Source: Streptococcus entericus DSM 14446 (GTDB lineage: Bacteria; Bacillota; Bacilli; Lactobacillales; Streptococcaceae). Taken from it: a stretch of DNA of 63,416 nt. The notes below the pieces were generated by a model that had not been told where the DNA came from, did not search any database, and saw only the letters and a program-made list of their open reading frames with translations. The DNA lies in contig NZ_KB904187.1 of NCBI RefSeq assembly GCF_000380025.1, positions 1 to 63,416 of the forward strand. The letters run 5' to 3'. The translations under genes and the position numbers were made by a program. Positions 10,467-19,238 of this stretch are shown in pieces; positions within the stretch are counted from its first letter, which is position 1, and every line of letters begins with the position of its first letter.

Positions 10467-11813
10467 ATGACCCTAAAACTCTACGACACCATGACCCGCA
10501 GCTTGCGTGATTTTGTGCCCTTGGAAGAAGGAAAGGTCAAGATGTATGTTTGCGGACCGACGGTTTACAACTACATTCACATCGGCAACGCCCGCTCGAC
10601 CGTCGCTTTTGACACCATTCGCCGCTATCTAGAGTACCGTGGCTACGACGTCACTTACATCAGCAACTTCACTGACGTGGACGACAAGATTATAAGGGCG
10701 GCTGCGGAAAGCCAAATGACACCAAAGGAGCTGGCTGATCAGTTCATCGCCGCTTTTAAGGAAGACACTGCTCAGCTCTTTGTCAAGCCTGCGACCAAGA
10801 ACCCTCGCGTCATGGACTATATGGACGAGATTATTGCCTTTATCGAGGTTCTTTTGGGAAATGGCTGCGCTTATGAGGCAGATGGGGATGTTTACTTCCG
10901 TGTCGAGAAGGCTGCTAATTACGCCAAACTAGCCAATAAAACCCTCGCCGACCTCGAAATCGGTGCTAGTGGTCGAACTGATGAAGAAACAGCCCGCAAG
11001 GAAAATCCGCTGGATTTTGCCCTCTGGAAGTCTGCCAAGCTAGGTGAGATTTCATGGGATAGCCCTTGGGGAGCAGGTCGACCAGGCTGGCACATCGAGT
11101 GCTCGGTCATGGCGACAGAGCTACTGGGGGATACGATTGATATCCACGGTGGAGGAGCTGACCTTGAGTTTCCGCACCACACCAACGAAATCGCCCAAAG
11201 TGAGTGCAAGACAGGACACACCTTTGCCAACTACTGGCTCCACAATGGCTTTGTCAATGTGGACAATGAGAAGATGTCCAAGTCACTAGGTAACTTTGTC
11301 TTTGCCCGTGACTTGTTGGATAAGATTGATGGTCAGGTCCTGCGCTTCTTCCTAGCGACCCAGCATTATAGAAAGCCGATTAACTTTTCGGAGAAAGCGA
11401 TCTATGATGCTGAAGTTAACCTTAAGTACCTGAAAAATGCCTATACCCAGCCTCTGACAGCTACAGCTGACGAGGCAATGCTGGCGAATTTTGTCACTCG
11501 CTTCACAGACAGCATGGATGATGACATCAATGCCGCCAACGGCATTACGGTTGTCTTTGAGCTGGCCAAGTGGATCAACTCAGGCAACTACACACCAGCT
11601 GTCAAGATAACCTTTGCCGCTATGCTGGAGGTCTTTGGCATCGTCTTTGAAGAGGAAGTCCTCGACAGTGCTATCGAAGCGCTGATTGCCGAGCGGCAGG
11701 AAGCCCGTGCCAACCGTGATTTTGCTACCGCAGACCGCATTCGGGACGAATTGGCTAACAAAGGCATCAAGCTCCTTGACACCAAGGACGGGGTGAGGTG
11801 GACGCGTGACTAG
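10467..11813 (+). CDS. cysS: Cysteinyl-tRNA synthetase
   Basis: A 448-residue class I synthetase that charges tRNA-Cys. Visible are the N-terminal zinc Cys in YVCGPTVYNYIHIGNARS (including the HIGH-like HIGN), the zinc residues in WHIECSVMA and HHTNE, and the KMSKS loop in NEKMSKSLGN. GGAGTAGCC precedes the ATG. No promoter is visible in the 2-bp gap after the endonuclease gene, so this essential gene is probably read from the restriction operon or from a promoter inside it. It overlaps mrnC by 8 bp. Confidence 0.97.
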   Translation: MTLKLYDTMTRSLRDFVPLEEGKVKMYVCGPTVYNYIHIGNARSTVAFDTIRRYLEYRGYDVTYISNFTDVDDKIIRAAAESQMTPKELADQFIAAFKEDTAQLFVKPATKNPRVMDYMDEIIAFIEVLLGNGCAYEADGDVYFRVEKAANYAKLANKTLADLEIGASGRTDEETARKENPLDFALWKSAKLGEISWDSPWGAGRPGWHIECSVMATELLGDTIDIHGGGADLEFPHHTNEIAQSECKTGHTFANYWLHNGFVNVDNEKMSKSLGNFVFARDLLDKIDGQVLRFFLATQHYRKPINFSEKAIYDAEVNLKYLKNAYTQPLTATADEAMLANFVTRFTDSMDDDINAANGITVVFELAKWINSGNYTPAVKITFAAMLEVFGIVFEEEVLDSAIEALIAERQEARANRDFATADRIRDELANKGIKLLDTKDGVRWTRD

Positions 11814-12219
11814 ACCAGTAGATGTCAATCTGATCAACGGGATTGCCTTGGCTTTTGAGGGAGATGCGGTGTACGCCATGTATATTCGCCGTCATCTCAT
11901 CATGACTGGGCAGACCAAGCCCAACCAGCTGCACCGCCTAGCGACCCACTATGTGTCCGCCAAGGCACAGGCCATGCTGGTTCAAGCCATGTTAGAAGCG
12001 CAGCTATTGACCGAAAAAGAAATCGAGATTTATAAGCGAGGGCGCAACGCTAACAGCCACACCAAGGCTAAGAACACCGACATCGTCACCTACAAGGTCT
12101 CGACGGGCTTTGAGGCGGTGATGGGCTACCTCCACATGACTGAGCAAATCGAGCGCTTGGAGGAGTTGGTGGCGTGGTGTATTGCGACCGTTGAGCGCCA
12201 TCGGTTGACCGAAAAATAA
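11806..12219 (+). CDS. mrnC: Mini-ribonuclease III
   Basis: The 137-residue protein is the RNase III catalytic domain without the RNA-binding domain: NGIALAFEGDAVYAMYIR holds the conserved acidic active-site motif and KNTDIVTYKVSTGFEAVMGYLHM holds the second acidic helix. In B. subtilis Mini-III matures 23S rRNA ends. The start is GTG 11806, overlapping the end of cysS; cysS-mrnC is a conserved Firmicute pair. A strong two-way terminator follows. Confidence 0.93.
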   Translation: MTRPVDVNLINGIALAFEGDAVYAMYIRRHLIMTGQTKPNQLHRLATHYVSAKAQAMLVQAMLEAQLLTEKEIEIYKRGRNANSHTKAKNTDIVTYKVSTGFEAVMGYLHMTEQIERLEELVAWCIATVERHRLTEK

Positions 12220-12257
12220 AATCAAACAGGGAGCGTTTCTGCTTCCTGTTTGATTTT
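12218..12257. terminator. Two-way terminator between mrnC and treR
   Basis: AAATCAAACAGGGAGC (about 12218-12234) pairs with GCTTCCTGTTTGATTTT (about 12241-12257) nearly perfectly. A and T runs flank the stem, so it can stop both converging genes. Confidence 0.9.
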
Positions 12258-12260
12258 AAG

Positions 12261-12974
12261 CTATAATCGTTTGCGCTTGGCTAGGTCAACAAACTTGAAC
12301 TTTTCCAGTTTATGGCGGCTCTCGGTGAATTGGAACTGTTGTCCATCTGCCAAAAAGACCTGTGACTTGACAGAAACGACGTGGGCATCCTTGCCTAAGT
12401 CAAGCAACCGTTTATCACTGTCGGTCACATGATCGATGGTAATCTCTTTTTGGGCAGAGGCAATGTCAAGGTTTAATTGATTTTCCAGATAGGCATAAAT
12501 TGACCGCTCGGCTATTTCTCGTGTCATCTCAGGGACTAGGCGCTTGAGGAGGTAATCGATGTCGACCACTGCGGCAACACCATCAACGATGCGCTGGCGA
12601 GTGACCCGCCAGATGATGGTGTGTTTTGGAAAGCCTGTCAGTGAGTGGAGTTTGTCGTCAATGATGACCTTGTCGATACTAACCAGCCGTGTCGTTGAAT
12701 TGATGCCAAAGTTTGTGACCAATTCTTGGTAGCTGATGAGATCAGATACCGGAAAGTTGAACCGCTCTCGCTTGCTGACCTGGGTCCCACGACCCTGCAT
12801 TTTTTGGATGAGACCAGTATCGGTGAGCAATTGCAGAGCTTTCCGGACGGTGTCTCGGCTGGCCTGATGGTGCTGGCTGAGTTCGATTTCTGTTGGTAGA
12901 TAATCTCCTGGCGCTAGATGGCCTGTTAGAATGTCTTGTTCCAACTTTTTGAAAATAATTTCATATTTTTTCAT
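12261..12974 (-). CDS. treR: Trehalose operon repressor TreR (GntR family)
   Basis: The 237-residue protein has an N-terminal winged helix (YEIIFKKLEQDILTGHLAPGDYLPTEIELSQHHQASRDTVRKALQLL) and a C-terminal UTRA ligand domain. TreR represses tre genes and is released by trehalose-6-phosphate. The ATG at 12974 matches the usual N-terminus MKKYEIIF; an in-frame TTG at 12995 would add seven residues and is less likely. It is divergent from treP, and the spacer between them holds the treP promoter and candidate operators. Confidence 0.9.
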   Translation of the reverse strand: MKKYEIIFKKLEQDILTGHLAPGDYLPTEIELSQHHQASRDTVRKALQLLTDTGLIQKMQGRGTQVSKRERFNFPVSDLISYQELVTNFGINSTTRLVSIDKVIIDDKLHSLTGFPKHTIIWRVTRQRIVDGVAAVVDIDYLLKRLVPEMTREIAERSIYAYLENQLNLDIASAQKEITIDHVTDSDKRLLDLGKDAHVVSVKSQVFLADGQQFQFTESRHKLEKFKFVDLAKRKRL

Positions 12975-13062
12975 AAATGTAGCATTCTCTTTCAAATGTT
13001 GTTGTTTTTCCAGACAAGTTATCTTATTTTAACAAAAAAGTCAAAAAATAGCACCAAACAAC

Positions 13063-13114
13063 TTGCAGACAATTTTGTTGTCGGTTACAATGAGGGTGTA
13101 AAAAGTTGTACGAC
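13063..13114 (+). promoter_or_regulatory. treP promoter with candidate TreR operators
   Basis: TTGCAG (13063-13068) and TACAAT (13086-13091) are 17 bp apart. Between them GACAA (13068-13072) and TTGTC (13078-13082) form an inverted repeat. Just after the start site, GTTGTACGAC (13105-13114) is a near-palindrome in an A/T-flanked context. Either could be the TreR site; neither was compared with a known matrix. Confidence 0.55.
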
Positions 13115-13136
13115 CTTTTTCAAAAAAATAGGAGGA

Positions 13137-13150
13137 GCTAGTTATCTAGC
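13137..13150 (+). promoter_or_regulatory. Hairpin between treP ribosome-binding site and start codon
   Basis: GCTAG (13137-13141), loop TTAT, CTAGC (13146-13150). It directly abuts GGAGGA and brings the effective distance to the ATG from 25 to about 11 nt. Confidence 0.5.
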
Positions 13151-13161
13151 GCACAAAGATA

Positions 13162-15168
13162 ATGGGAAAATTCCAAGAAGACGCGAAACAGCTGTTAGCA
13201 GCTGTTGGCGGTAAAGAGAACATCACAGCGGTTACCCACTGTGCCACCCGTATGCGCTTTGTTTTAAAAGATGATAAAGCAGCAGACATCAAGACTATCG
13301 AAGCTATCCCAGCGGTCAAAGGAACCTTTACCAACGCTGGTCAGTTCCAAGTGATTATCGGTAATGATGTGCCGATTTTCTATAACGACTTCACTGCCGT
13401 ATCTGGTATCGAAGGCGTTTCAAAAGAAGCTGCTAAATCAGCAGCTAAAAGCAACCAAAACGCTATCCAGCGTGTCATGACCATGTTGGCAGAGATTTTC
13501 ACCCCAATCTTACCAGCCATCATCGTCGGCGGTTTGATTTTAGGTTTCCGTAACCTGCTTGAAGGTGTCGGCATGGAATGGCTAGGTCAAGCCATGGCAG
13601 ACGGCAAGCCTGTATTTGACGCAGATGGCAATCCTGTCTGGAACACCATCACACAAGTTTCTCCATTCTGGAATGGGGTTAACCATTTCCTTTGGTTACC
13701 AGGTGAAGCGATTTTCCACTTCTTGCCTGTAGGAATTACTTGGTCTGTTACGCGTAAGATGGGAACCTCTCAAATCCTTGGTATCGTCCTTGGTATCTGT
13801 TTGGTATCACCTCAATTGCTCAATGCCTACGCAGTGCCTGGCACAGATGCTTCTGTCATTGCGGAGGAGTGGGTATGGAACTTTGGTAGCTTTACGATTA
13901 ACCGTATTGGTTACCAAGCTCAGGTTATCCCAGCTCTCTTGGCTGGTTTGTCCCTATCTTACCTTGAAATTTTCTGGCGTAAACGTATCCCAGAAGTGAT
14001 TTCTATGATTTTCGTGCCATTCTTGTCCTTGCTTCCAGCGCTTATCTTGGCGCACACCGTATTGGGACCATTTGGCTGGTGGTTAGGTCAGGGCTTGTCA
14101 ACCATTGTTTTAGCTGGTTTGACTGGTCCCTTGAAAGCCTTGTTTGGTCTTATCTTTGGTTCGCTTTATGCACCGTTTGTCATCACTGGTCTTCACCACA
14201 TGACCAATGCCATCGACACGCAGTTGATTGCAGATGCTGGTGGTACAGGTCTCTGGCCGATGATTGCATTGTCAAACATTGCGCAAGGTTCAGCAGTGCT
14301 TGGTTACTACTTCATGAACCGCAACAATGAAAAAGAAGCTCAAATTTCGCTTCCAGCAGCTATCTCAGCCTACCTTGGCGTGACTGAACCAGCCCTCTTT
14401 GGTGTTAACGTCAAGTACGTTTACCCATTTGTTGCAGGTCTTGCAGGTTCTGGTCTTGCGGGTCTCTTGTCAACAACCCTAGGCATTCAGTCTAATTCCA
14501 TCGGTGTCGGTGGTTTGCCAGGTATCTTAGCGATTAAAGCGCAATACTGGGGAGCTTTCCTCGTAGCAATGGCTGTTGCCATCGTTGTCCCAATTGTGTT
14601 GACCTTCTTCTTCCGTAAGGCTGGTATCCTGACCAAGTCAGAAGACGAGGCTAAGGCAGATCGTGAGGTGACTGTAAAAAAGCCTAGTCCTGCTAAGGTT
14701 GCAAGTAAGGACATCCTTGTCCAAAGCCCCTTAGCAGGTCAGGTCAAAGCTCTTAACACGGCAACTGATCCTGTCTTTGCCCAAGGGCTAATGGGACAAG
14801 GTGTGGTGATTGAACCGAGTCAAGGTCTGTTGACAGCACCTGTAGCTGGTACGGTATCTGTGCTCTTTCCGACCAAACATGCCATTGGTTTAACAACCGA
14901 TGATGGGATTGAGTTGCTTATCCACATCGGTATGGACACGGTTAGCCTAGATGGTAAAGGATTCGAGGCCCACATCAAGCAAGGCGACCGAGTCGCAGTT
15001 GGAGATAAACTCATCAGCTTTGACCAAGAGGTCATCTCATCAGCTGGTCTGATTACAGAAACGCCGATCATCGTGACCAATACAGAGCAGTTTAACATCG
15101 CTGTTATTGGTGACTTGCCGCGTGACCTTGCTCATGGTGACCAGCTTCTCATGGTGCAGACCAATTAA
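13162..15168 (+). CDS. treP: Trehalose-specific PTS transporter EIIBCA
   Basis: The 668-residue membrane protein imports trehalose and phosphorylates it to trehalose-6-phosphate. Domains in order: EIIB (residues 1-85, active Cys27 in THCATRMRF), EIIC with about ten membrane segments (about 105-490) and a fused EIIA of the glucose type (about 520-668, active His in LLIHIGMDTVSL). The ATG 13162 is far from the only good Shine-Dalgarno (GGAGGA, 13131-13136), but a small hairpin lies between them (see findings). A TAG four codons upstream excludes an earlier start. Confidence 0.95.
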   Translation: MGKFQEDAKQLLAAVGGKENITAVTHCATRMRFVLKDDKAADIKTIEAIPAVKGTFTNAGQFQVIIGNDVPIFYNDFTAVSGIEGVSKEAAKSAAKSNQNAIQRVMTMLAEIFTPILPAIIVGGLILGFRNLLEGVGMEWLGQAMADGKPVFDADGNPVWNTITQVSPFWNGVNHFLWLPGEAIFHFLPVGITWSVTRKMGTSQILGIVLGICLVSPQLLNAYAVPGTDASVIAEEWVWNFGSFTINRIGYQAQVIPALLAGLSLSYLEIFWRKRIPEVISMIFVPFLSLLPALILAHTVLGPFGWWLGQGLSTIVLAGLTGPLKALFGLIFGSLYAPFVITGLHHMTNAIDTQLIADAGGTGLWPMIALSNIAQGSAVLGYYFMNRNNEKEAQISLPAAISAYLGVTEPALFGVNVKYVYPFVAGLAGSGLAGLLSTTLGIQSNSIGVGGLPGILAIKAQYWGAFLVAMAVAIVVPIVLTFFFRKAGILTKSEDEAKADREVTVKKPSPAKVASKDILVQSPLAGQVKALNTATDPVFAQGLMGQGVVIEPSQGLLTAPVAGTVSVLFPTKHAIGLTTDDGIELLIHIGMDTVSLDGKGFEAHIKQGDRVAVGDKLISFDQEVISSAGLITETPIIVTNTEQFNIAVIGDLPRDLAHGDQLLMVQTN

Positions 15169-15183
15169 GCTTAACACAAGAAA

Positions 15184-15217
15184 AGAAGCAACTTTTGGGA
15201 GATCAAAGGTTGCTTCT
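15184..15217 (+). terminator. Hairpin after treP
   Basis: AGAAGCAACTTTTG (15184-15197) pairs with CAAAGGTTGCTTCT (15204-15217), with one wobble. No long T run follows, so it may be a weak terminator or an mRNA 3'-end stabiliser. Confidence 0.65.
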
Positions 15218-15223
15218 CCTCAC

Positions 15224-15505
15224 TTATGGATCGAAAATTAGATGCCCCAATCCCCAACTCAAGGGAAAGGATAAGATCAAAATCAAACCGAATATGGCTA
15301 ATTTGACTTGTCTACTTAGAAGAGCCAGTAGTATATCAATAATCCCCAAGATGGGAAAGACAATGAGATAGATAAACCAGACGACATCTGACTGTCGGTC
15401 ACCCAGAATATTCCAAATTGGGGTAAAAAGACTGAGCCAGAAGGCTAGGGTTATTAGGATGAGATGCCACGAATAGATGGTGATGACTGTTTTCAGTTGC
15501 TGCAT
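15224..15505 (-). CDS. Small hydrophobic membrane protein, unknown function
   Basis: The 93-residue product has three predicted membrane segments (about residues 11-29, 41-62 and 68-86) with short charged loops and no motif I recognise. It is a real gene by context: AGGAGG lies at the correct distance from its ATG, and a strong antisense-strand promoter sits about 100 bp upstream. It lies antisense to the tre genes, between treP and treC. Function is unknown. Confidence 0.75.
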   Translation of the reverse strand: MQQLKTVITIYSWHLILITLAFWLSLFTPIWNILGDRQSDVVWFIYLIVFPILGIIDILLALLSRQVKLAIFGLILILSFPLSWGLGHLIFDP

Positions 15506-15603
15506 GGTTTTTCCTCCTGATAATCAATAATGATGCGTTCGTTGCTTGCTCCTGATATAGCCTCCTTTCCCATCAAGCAACTAGTAATTTTTGTCAATGG
15601 TTT

Positions 15604-15631
15604 ATTATAACATTTTTTTGCTACTGGTCAA
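15604..15631 (-). promoter_or_regulatory. Promoter of the small membrane-protein gene
   Basis: On the minus strand TTGACC (15631-15626) and TATAAT (15609-15604), 16-bp spacer, with a TGT extension before the -10 box. The leader downstream contains an 8-bp inverted repeat GTTGCTTG/CAAGCAAC enclosing two GGAGG-like stretches. Confidence 0.75.
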
Positions 15632-15717
15632 TAATTTATCGGTTCATTGCTGTAAGTTCTAAGAGCTTCCTGCATTATCATGTTGCTCTGCTATTTTTCA
15701 AAAAGAAAGGACACCTC

Positions 15718-17346
15718 ATGACACTGGACAAGACAAAGGTGGTCTACCAGATTTACCCAAAATCCTACAAAGATACGACTGGTAACGGTATCGGCGACCT
15801 GCGTGGCATCATCGACAAACTCCCTTATTTGGCGGAGCTGGGCATTGATATGGTCTGGCTCAATCCCTTTTACCCTAGCCCTCAGCGGGACAATGGCTAT
15901 GATGTTGCTGACTACACAGCAGTTCATCCGCTTTTTGGAACCATGACCGATTTTGAGGAGATGGTTGCTAGAGGTAAAGAGCTGGGCATCGACTTTATGC
16001 TGGACATGGTGCTCAATCATTGCTCGACCGAACACGAGTGGTTTCAGAAAGCCTTGGCTGGCAATGCTTTTTACCAAGATTTCTTTATCTTGAGAGACCA
16101 GCCGACCGACTGGGTATCGAAGTTTGGTGGTAATGCCTGGGCACCTTTTGGTGACACAGGAAAATACTACCTCCACCTCTTTGACGAGACACAGGCTGAT
16201 CTCAACTGGCGCAATCCCCATGTCCGCAAGGAGCTGTTCAAGGTGGTCAATTTCTGGAAGGACAAGGGCGTCAAAGGCTTCCGCTTTGATGTCATCAACC
16301 TCATCGGCAAGGACGAGGTGCTAGAGGACTGCCCGATAAACGATGGCAAACCTGCCTACACTGACCGCCCCATTACCCACGACTACCTCCATGCCCTCAA
16401 CCAAGCTAGCTTTGGCACTGACCCCAGCTTTATGACGGTGGGCGAGATGTCTGCGACCACCATTGACAACTGCATCCTCTACACTGCCCCAGAGCGGGAG
16501 GAGCTGGCTATGGCCTTCAACTTCCACCATCTTAAGGTGGACTACAAGGACGGGCAAAAATGGACCATTATGGACTTTGATTTCAAGGCCTTACAAGAGC
16601 TCTTTCACAGCTGGGGAGAAGGCATGAGTGCAGGCAACGGCTGGAATGCCCTCTTCTACAACAATCACGACCAGCCCCGTGCCCTCAATCGCTTTGTGGA
16701 TGTGGACAACTTCCGCGAAGCGGGAGCGACCATGCTGGCGGCGTCGATTCACCTCTCTCGTGGCACCCCCTACATTTACATGGGCGAGGAGATTGGCATG
16801 CTGGATCCTGATTATGACGCTATGTCCGACTACGTCGATGTCGAGAGCCTCAACGCCTATGCCATGCTCTTGGAAAATGGCAAGCTGCCTTCGGAAGCTT
16901 TTGCCATTATCAAGGCAAAATCCCGCGATAATTCACGCACACCGATGCAGTGGGATAGTAGTGAACATGCAGGCTTCTCCACTGCTACTCCGTGGCTAAA
17001 AGTCGGCAAGTCCTATAAGACCATCAATGTTGAAACCGAGAAAAATGGCAAAATCTTCCCCTTCTACCAACAACTCATTCAACTCCGAAAAGCATACCCT
17101 ATCATATCAGAGGGGGATTACCGAGCCGCCTACACCGACAGCGACAAGGTCTACGCCTTCGAGCGGCAGCTGGACGGACAGCGCTTGCTGGTGCTCAATA
17201 ACTTCTTTGCTGAAAACGTGACCTTGGACTTAGCGGCTACTTATCAAGCAGGACGTGTCCTCATCAGCAACTATGAGCCGACCGAGCTCGGTGCACGCCT
17301 TACCCTGCAACCCTATCAAACCCTAGCTATTTTAACAGGAGAATAA
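15718..17346 (+). CDS. treC: Trehalose-6-phosphate hydrolase
   Basis: The 542-residue GH13 enzyme splits imported trehalose-6-phosphate into glucose and glucose-6-phosphate. GH13 signatures are visible: YQIYPKSYKDTTGNGIGDL, DMVLNHCSTEH, GFRFDVIN (nucleophile Asp), GEMSAT (acid/base Glu) and NNHDQPR (transition-state Asp). AAAGGACACC precedes the ATG. Unlike the compact tre operons of some streptococci, here an antisense small gene separates it from treP. Confidence 0.95.
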   Translation: MTLDKTKVVYQIYPKSYKDTTGNGIGDLRGIIDKLPYLAELGIDMVWLNPFYPSPQRDNGYDVADYTAVHPLFGTMTDFEEMVARGKELGIDFMLDMVLNHCSTEHEWFQKALAGNAFYQDFFILRDQPTDWVSKFGGNAWAPFGDTGKYYLHLFDETQADLNWRNPHVRKELFKVVNFWKDKGVKGFRFDVINLIGKDEVLEDCPINDGKPAYTDRPITHDYLHALNQASFGTDPSFMTVGEMSATTIDNCILYTAPEREELAMAFNFHHLKVDYKDGQKWTIMDFDFKALQELFHSWGEGMSAGNGWNALFYNNHDQPRALNRFVDVDNFREAGATMLAASIHLSRGTPYIYMGEEIGMLDPDYDAMSDYVDVESLNAYAMLLENGKLPSEAFAIIKAKSRDNSRTPMQWDSSEHAGFSTATPWLKVGKSYKTINVETEKNGKIFPFYQQLIQLRKAYPIISEGDYRAAYTDSDKVYAFERQLDGQRLLVLNNFFAENVTLDLAATYQAGRVLISNYEPTELGARLTLQPYQTLAILTGE

Positions 17347-17347
17347 A

Positions 17348-17947
17348 ATGGATCTAACCGCTTTTTCATGGACACGAGAGCCTGAGAATTGGGCAGTTAA
17401 GGAGGGCAGCTTGACCCTGACCACCCAGCCCCACACCGATCTCTGGCAACGGACCTACTACCATTTCCAAAACGACAACACCCCACTCTTTCAGATGACA
17501 ACGGATGACCCCTTTTTCTCCTTTACCGTCACCGTCGACTTTAAGGACAGCCATCACCGCTTTGACCAAGCGGGCATCGTCCTCTATCAGGACAGTGAAA
17601 ATTGGTTAAAAGCGTCTGTAGAATATGAAAACGACGATTTTCAACACTTAGGCAGTGTCGTGACCAACGGCGGTTATTCCGACTGGGCAACCGCCGAGTT
17701 TCCAACCACGACCAAACAGGTCGTCTATCGCCTGAGCAGACGGCAGGACGACTTCAAAATCGAGTATTCTCTGGATGGCGTCCGCTTCCACCAGATGCGG
17801 ATTTGCCACATGGCAGCTGCCAGCAAGCAGGTCTCCTTCGGCGTCTATGCTTGCAGCCCAGAAGACTCTCGCTTTACTGCCCGCTTTAGCAATTTCCAGC
17901 TGACCGACTGCCTCTGGCAAGCCCACGATGGACAGCAACCGGATTGA
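17348..17947 (+). CDS. DUF1349 family protein (concanavalin-like fold)
   Basis: The 199-residue soluble protein begins 1 bp after the treC stop codon. The family pattern is clear: FSWTREPENWAVKEGSLTL, FSFTVTVDFKDSHHRFDQAGIVLYQDSENWLKASVEYE and a late FGVYACSPEDSRFTARFSNF. Members have a jelly-roll/lectin-like fold, and some are linked to sugar metabolism. Translational linkage to treC suggests a role in disaccharide use, but no reaction is known to me. Confidence 0.85.
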   Translation: MDLTAFSWTREPENWAVKEGSLTLTTQPHTDLWQRTYYHFQNDNTPLFQMTTDDPFFSFTVTVDFKDSHHRFDQAGIVLYQDSENWLKASVEYENDDFQHLGSVVTNGGYSDWATAEFPTTTKQVVYRLSRRQDDFKIEYSLDGVRFHQMRICHMAAASKQVSFGVYACSPEDSRFTARFSNFQLTDCLWQAHDGQQPD

Positions 17948-18105
17948 TACGCTCTGTCCCTCTCGCCAGCCGTCGTCAACTCCCCTGTGACGGATAAGTG
18001 TTGAAGGCGACATTGCTTCAACGACTGAGTTAGCGCAATCTGTGGTGGATAACTTGTAGAATTTGACCTCGTCTGATGTTGATTTTCTTTGAGTATACAC
18101 AAACT

Positions 18106-18131
18106 AAAAATCCGCTCTGTGGCAGATTTTT
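18106..18131. terminator. Two-way terminator between the treC operon and the S66 peptidase gene
   Basis: AAAAATC and GC (18106-18115, one bulge) pair with GC and GATTTTT (18122-18131); A and T runs suit both converging genes. Confidence 0.75.
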
Positions 18132-18137
18132 TGCAAT

Positions 18138-19100
18138 CTAATCAAATCGGATGCTCAGATTTGATGTGTCCACGGTCACCTGCGCACCGATCCGCAGGCT
18201 AAAGAGCGGTTGGGTGTGGGCGAAATCCAAATCATAAAGCACTGGGATGGTTTTAAGGACAGGATGCTTGTCCAGGATGTAGAGAAGGGTCTCTTCCGTC
18301 ATCTGACATTCCTTGGGAAAGCGTCCGATTAAGACGGCTTGAGGGTCAGGATAGGCTTGGAGAATGGCTGCCAGATGGCGATTAAATTCGATGTAATCAT
18401 CACTTTCGGCCTCTTCTAAGAACAGCACATAGCGGTCTGGCTGCGGGGCATAAGGGGTGCCACGCAAGAGACCGAAGGTCGACAGGTTGCCACCGATGGC
18501 TGTGCCAGAAGCTCTGCCATGGGCATAAACCTTCCAAGTTGTTGGGAAAAACTGGCGTGGTAGGCTAGGGTCATACCAGGCATCACTGGACCACTCAGGA
18601 CTAGGCGTTAGGTCGTAAGAGGCAAGGCTGGTCGCTGCTAGCCAAGACGCCGTTTGGTAGGGCTGTCCCTCCACCATCTTGAAACTCGAGTAGCTGGGTC
18701 CCATGATGGTCACCAGCCCTGTCTTGGCATAGATGGCATTGAGGAGGGCTGTTGTATCCGAGTAGCCACAGAGGATTTTGGGGTTCTGAGCAATCAACGC
18801 GTAGTCCAGATAAGGCAAGAGCTCATTGGCATTGCTGCCGCCGATCGTCGCCAGAATCGCATCCACCGACTCGTCAGCAAAGGCTTCGTGTAAGTCCGCC
18901 ACCCGATCGGCAATCGGGACTGAGTCCAGCGCATCAGCAGGTACCAGATAATGGGATGAGAAGGACAGATGGAAGCCCAAGGCTTCCAAGCGCTCTTTAG
19001 CAGCTAGGTTTGCCTCAAAGCCCCCTAGACGATGGATAGAGCTAGACGGACTAAGCACGCGGATGTGGGAACCTTTTGTCAATGGTTTTTTAGGGAACAT
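18138..19100 (-). CDS. LD-carboxypeptidase/MccF-like peptidase (family S66)
   Basis: The 320-residue protein belongs to serine peptidase family S66. Nucleophile Ser is in CGYSDTTALL and the acid in YVLFLEEAES, with a late His in DFAHTQPLF. Other family marks are IGGSNANELLPYLD and IGGNLSTFGLLRGTPYAP. Members either trim L,D-peptide bonds of peptidoglycan (LdcA) or hydrolyse microcin C-like nucleotide peptides (MccF); the two are hard to tell apart by reading, but the length and Asn-rich GGSNANEL fit MccF-like Firmicute proteins. AAGGAGG precedes the ATG. Divergent from the MerR gene. Confidence 0.85.
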   Translation of the reverse strand: MFPKKPLTKGSHIRVLSPSSSIHRLGGFEANLAAKERLEALGFHLSFSSHYLVPADALDSVPIADRVADLHEAFADESVDAILATIGGSNANELLPYLDYALIAQNPKILCGYSDTTALLNAIYAKTGLVTIMGPSYSSFKMVEGQPYQTASWLAATSLASYDLTPSPEWSSDAWYDPSLPRQFFPTTWKVYAHGRASGTAIGGNLSTFGLLRGTPYAPQPDRYVLFLEEAESDDYIEFNRHLAAILQAYPDPQAVLIGRFPKECQMTEETLLYILDKHPVLKTIPVLYDLDFAHTQPLFSLRIGAQVTVDTSNLSIRFD

Positions 19101-19184
19101 AGCAGAGCCTCCTTTTTATTTTGACTAGTATAGCAGATTGAGGAGGAAAAAACTAGCCTTTGTTTATTTATTTTCAAAAAAGAC

Positions 19185-19215
19185 TTGACACTCACGTTGC
19201 GTCAGGGTGTAGAAT
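19185..19215 (+). promoter_or_regulatory. MerR-type promoter with 19-bp spacer
   Basis: TTGACA (19185-19190) and TAGAAT (19210-19215) are separated by 19 bp, the overlong spacer recognised by MerR-family activators, directly in front of a MerR-family gene. This implies autoregulation. Confidence 0.75.
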
Positions 19216-19238
19216 GGGTATCAAGGAGGACATCTGTC

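Noticed and set aside
12975..12995. Upstream TTG start for treR
   Set aside because: The ATG at 12974 matches the usual TreR N-terminus, and the extra residues resemble leader sequence.
15691..16221. Open frame on the minus strand opposite treC
   Set aside because: Shadow of the treC frame in high-GC codon positions, without start signals.
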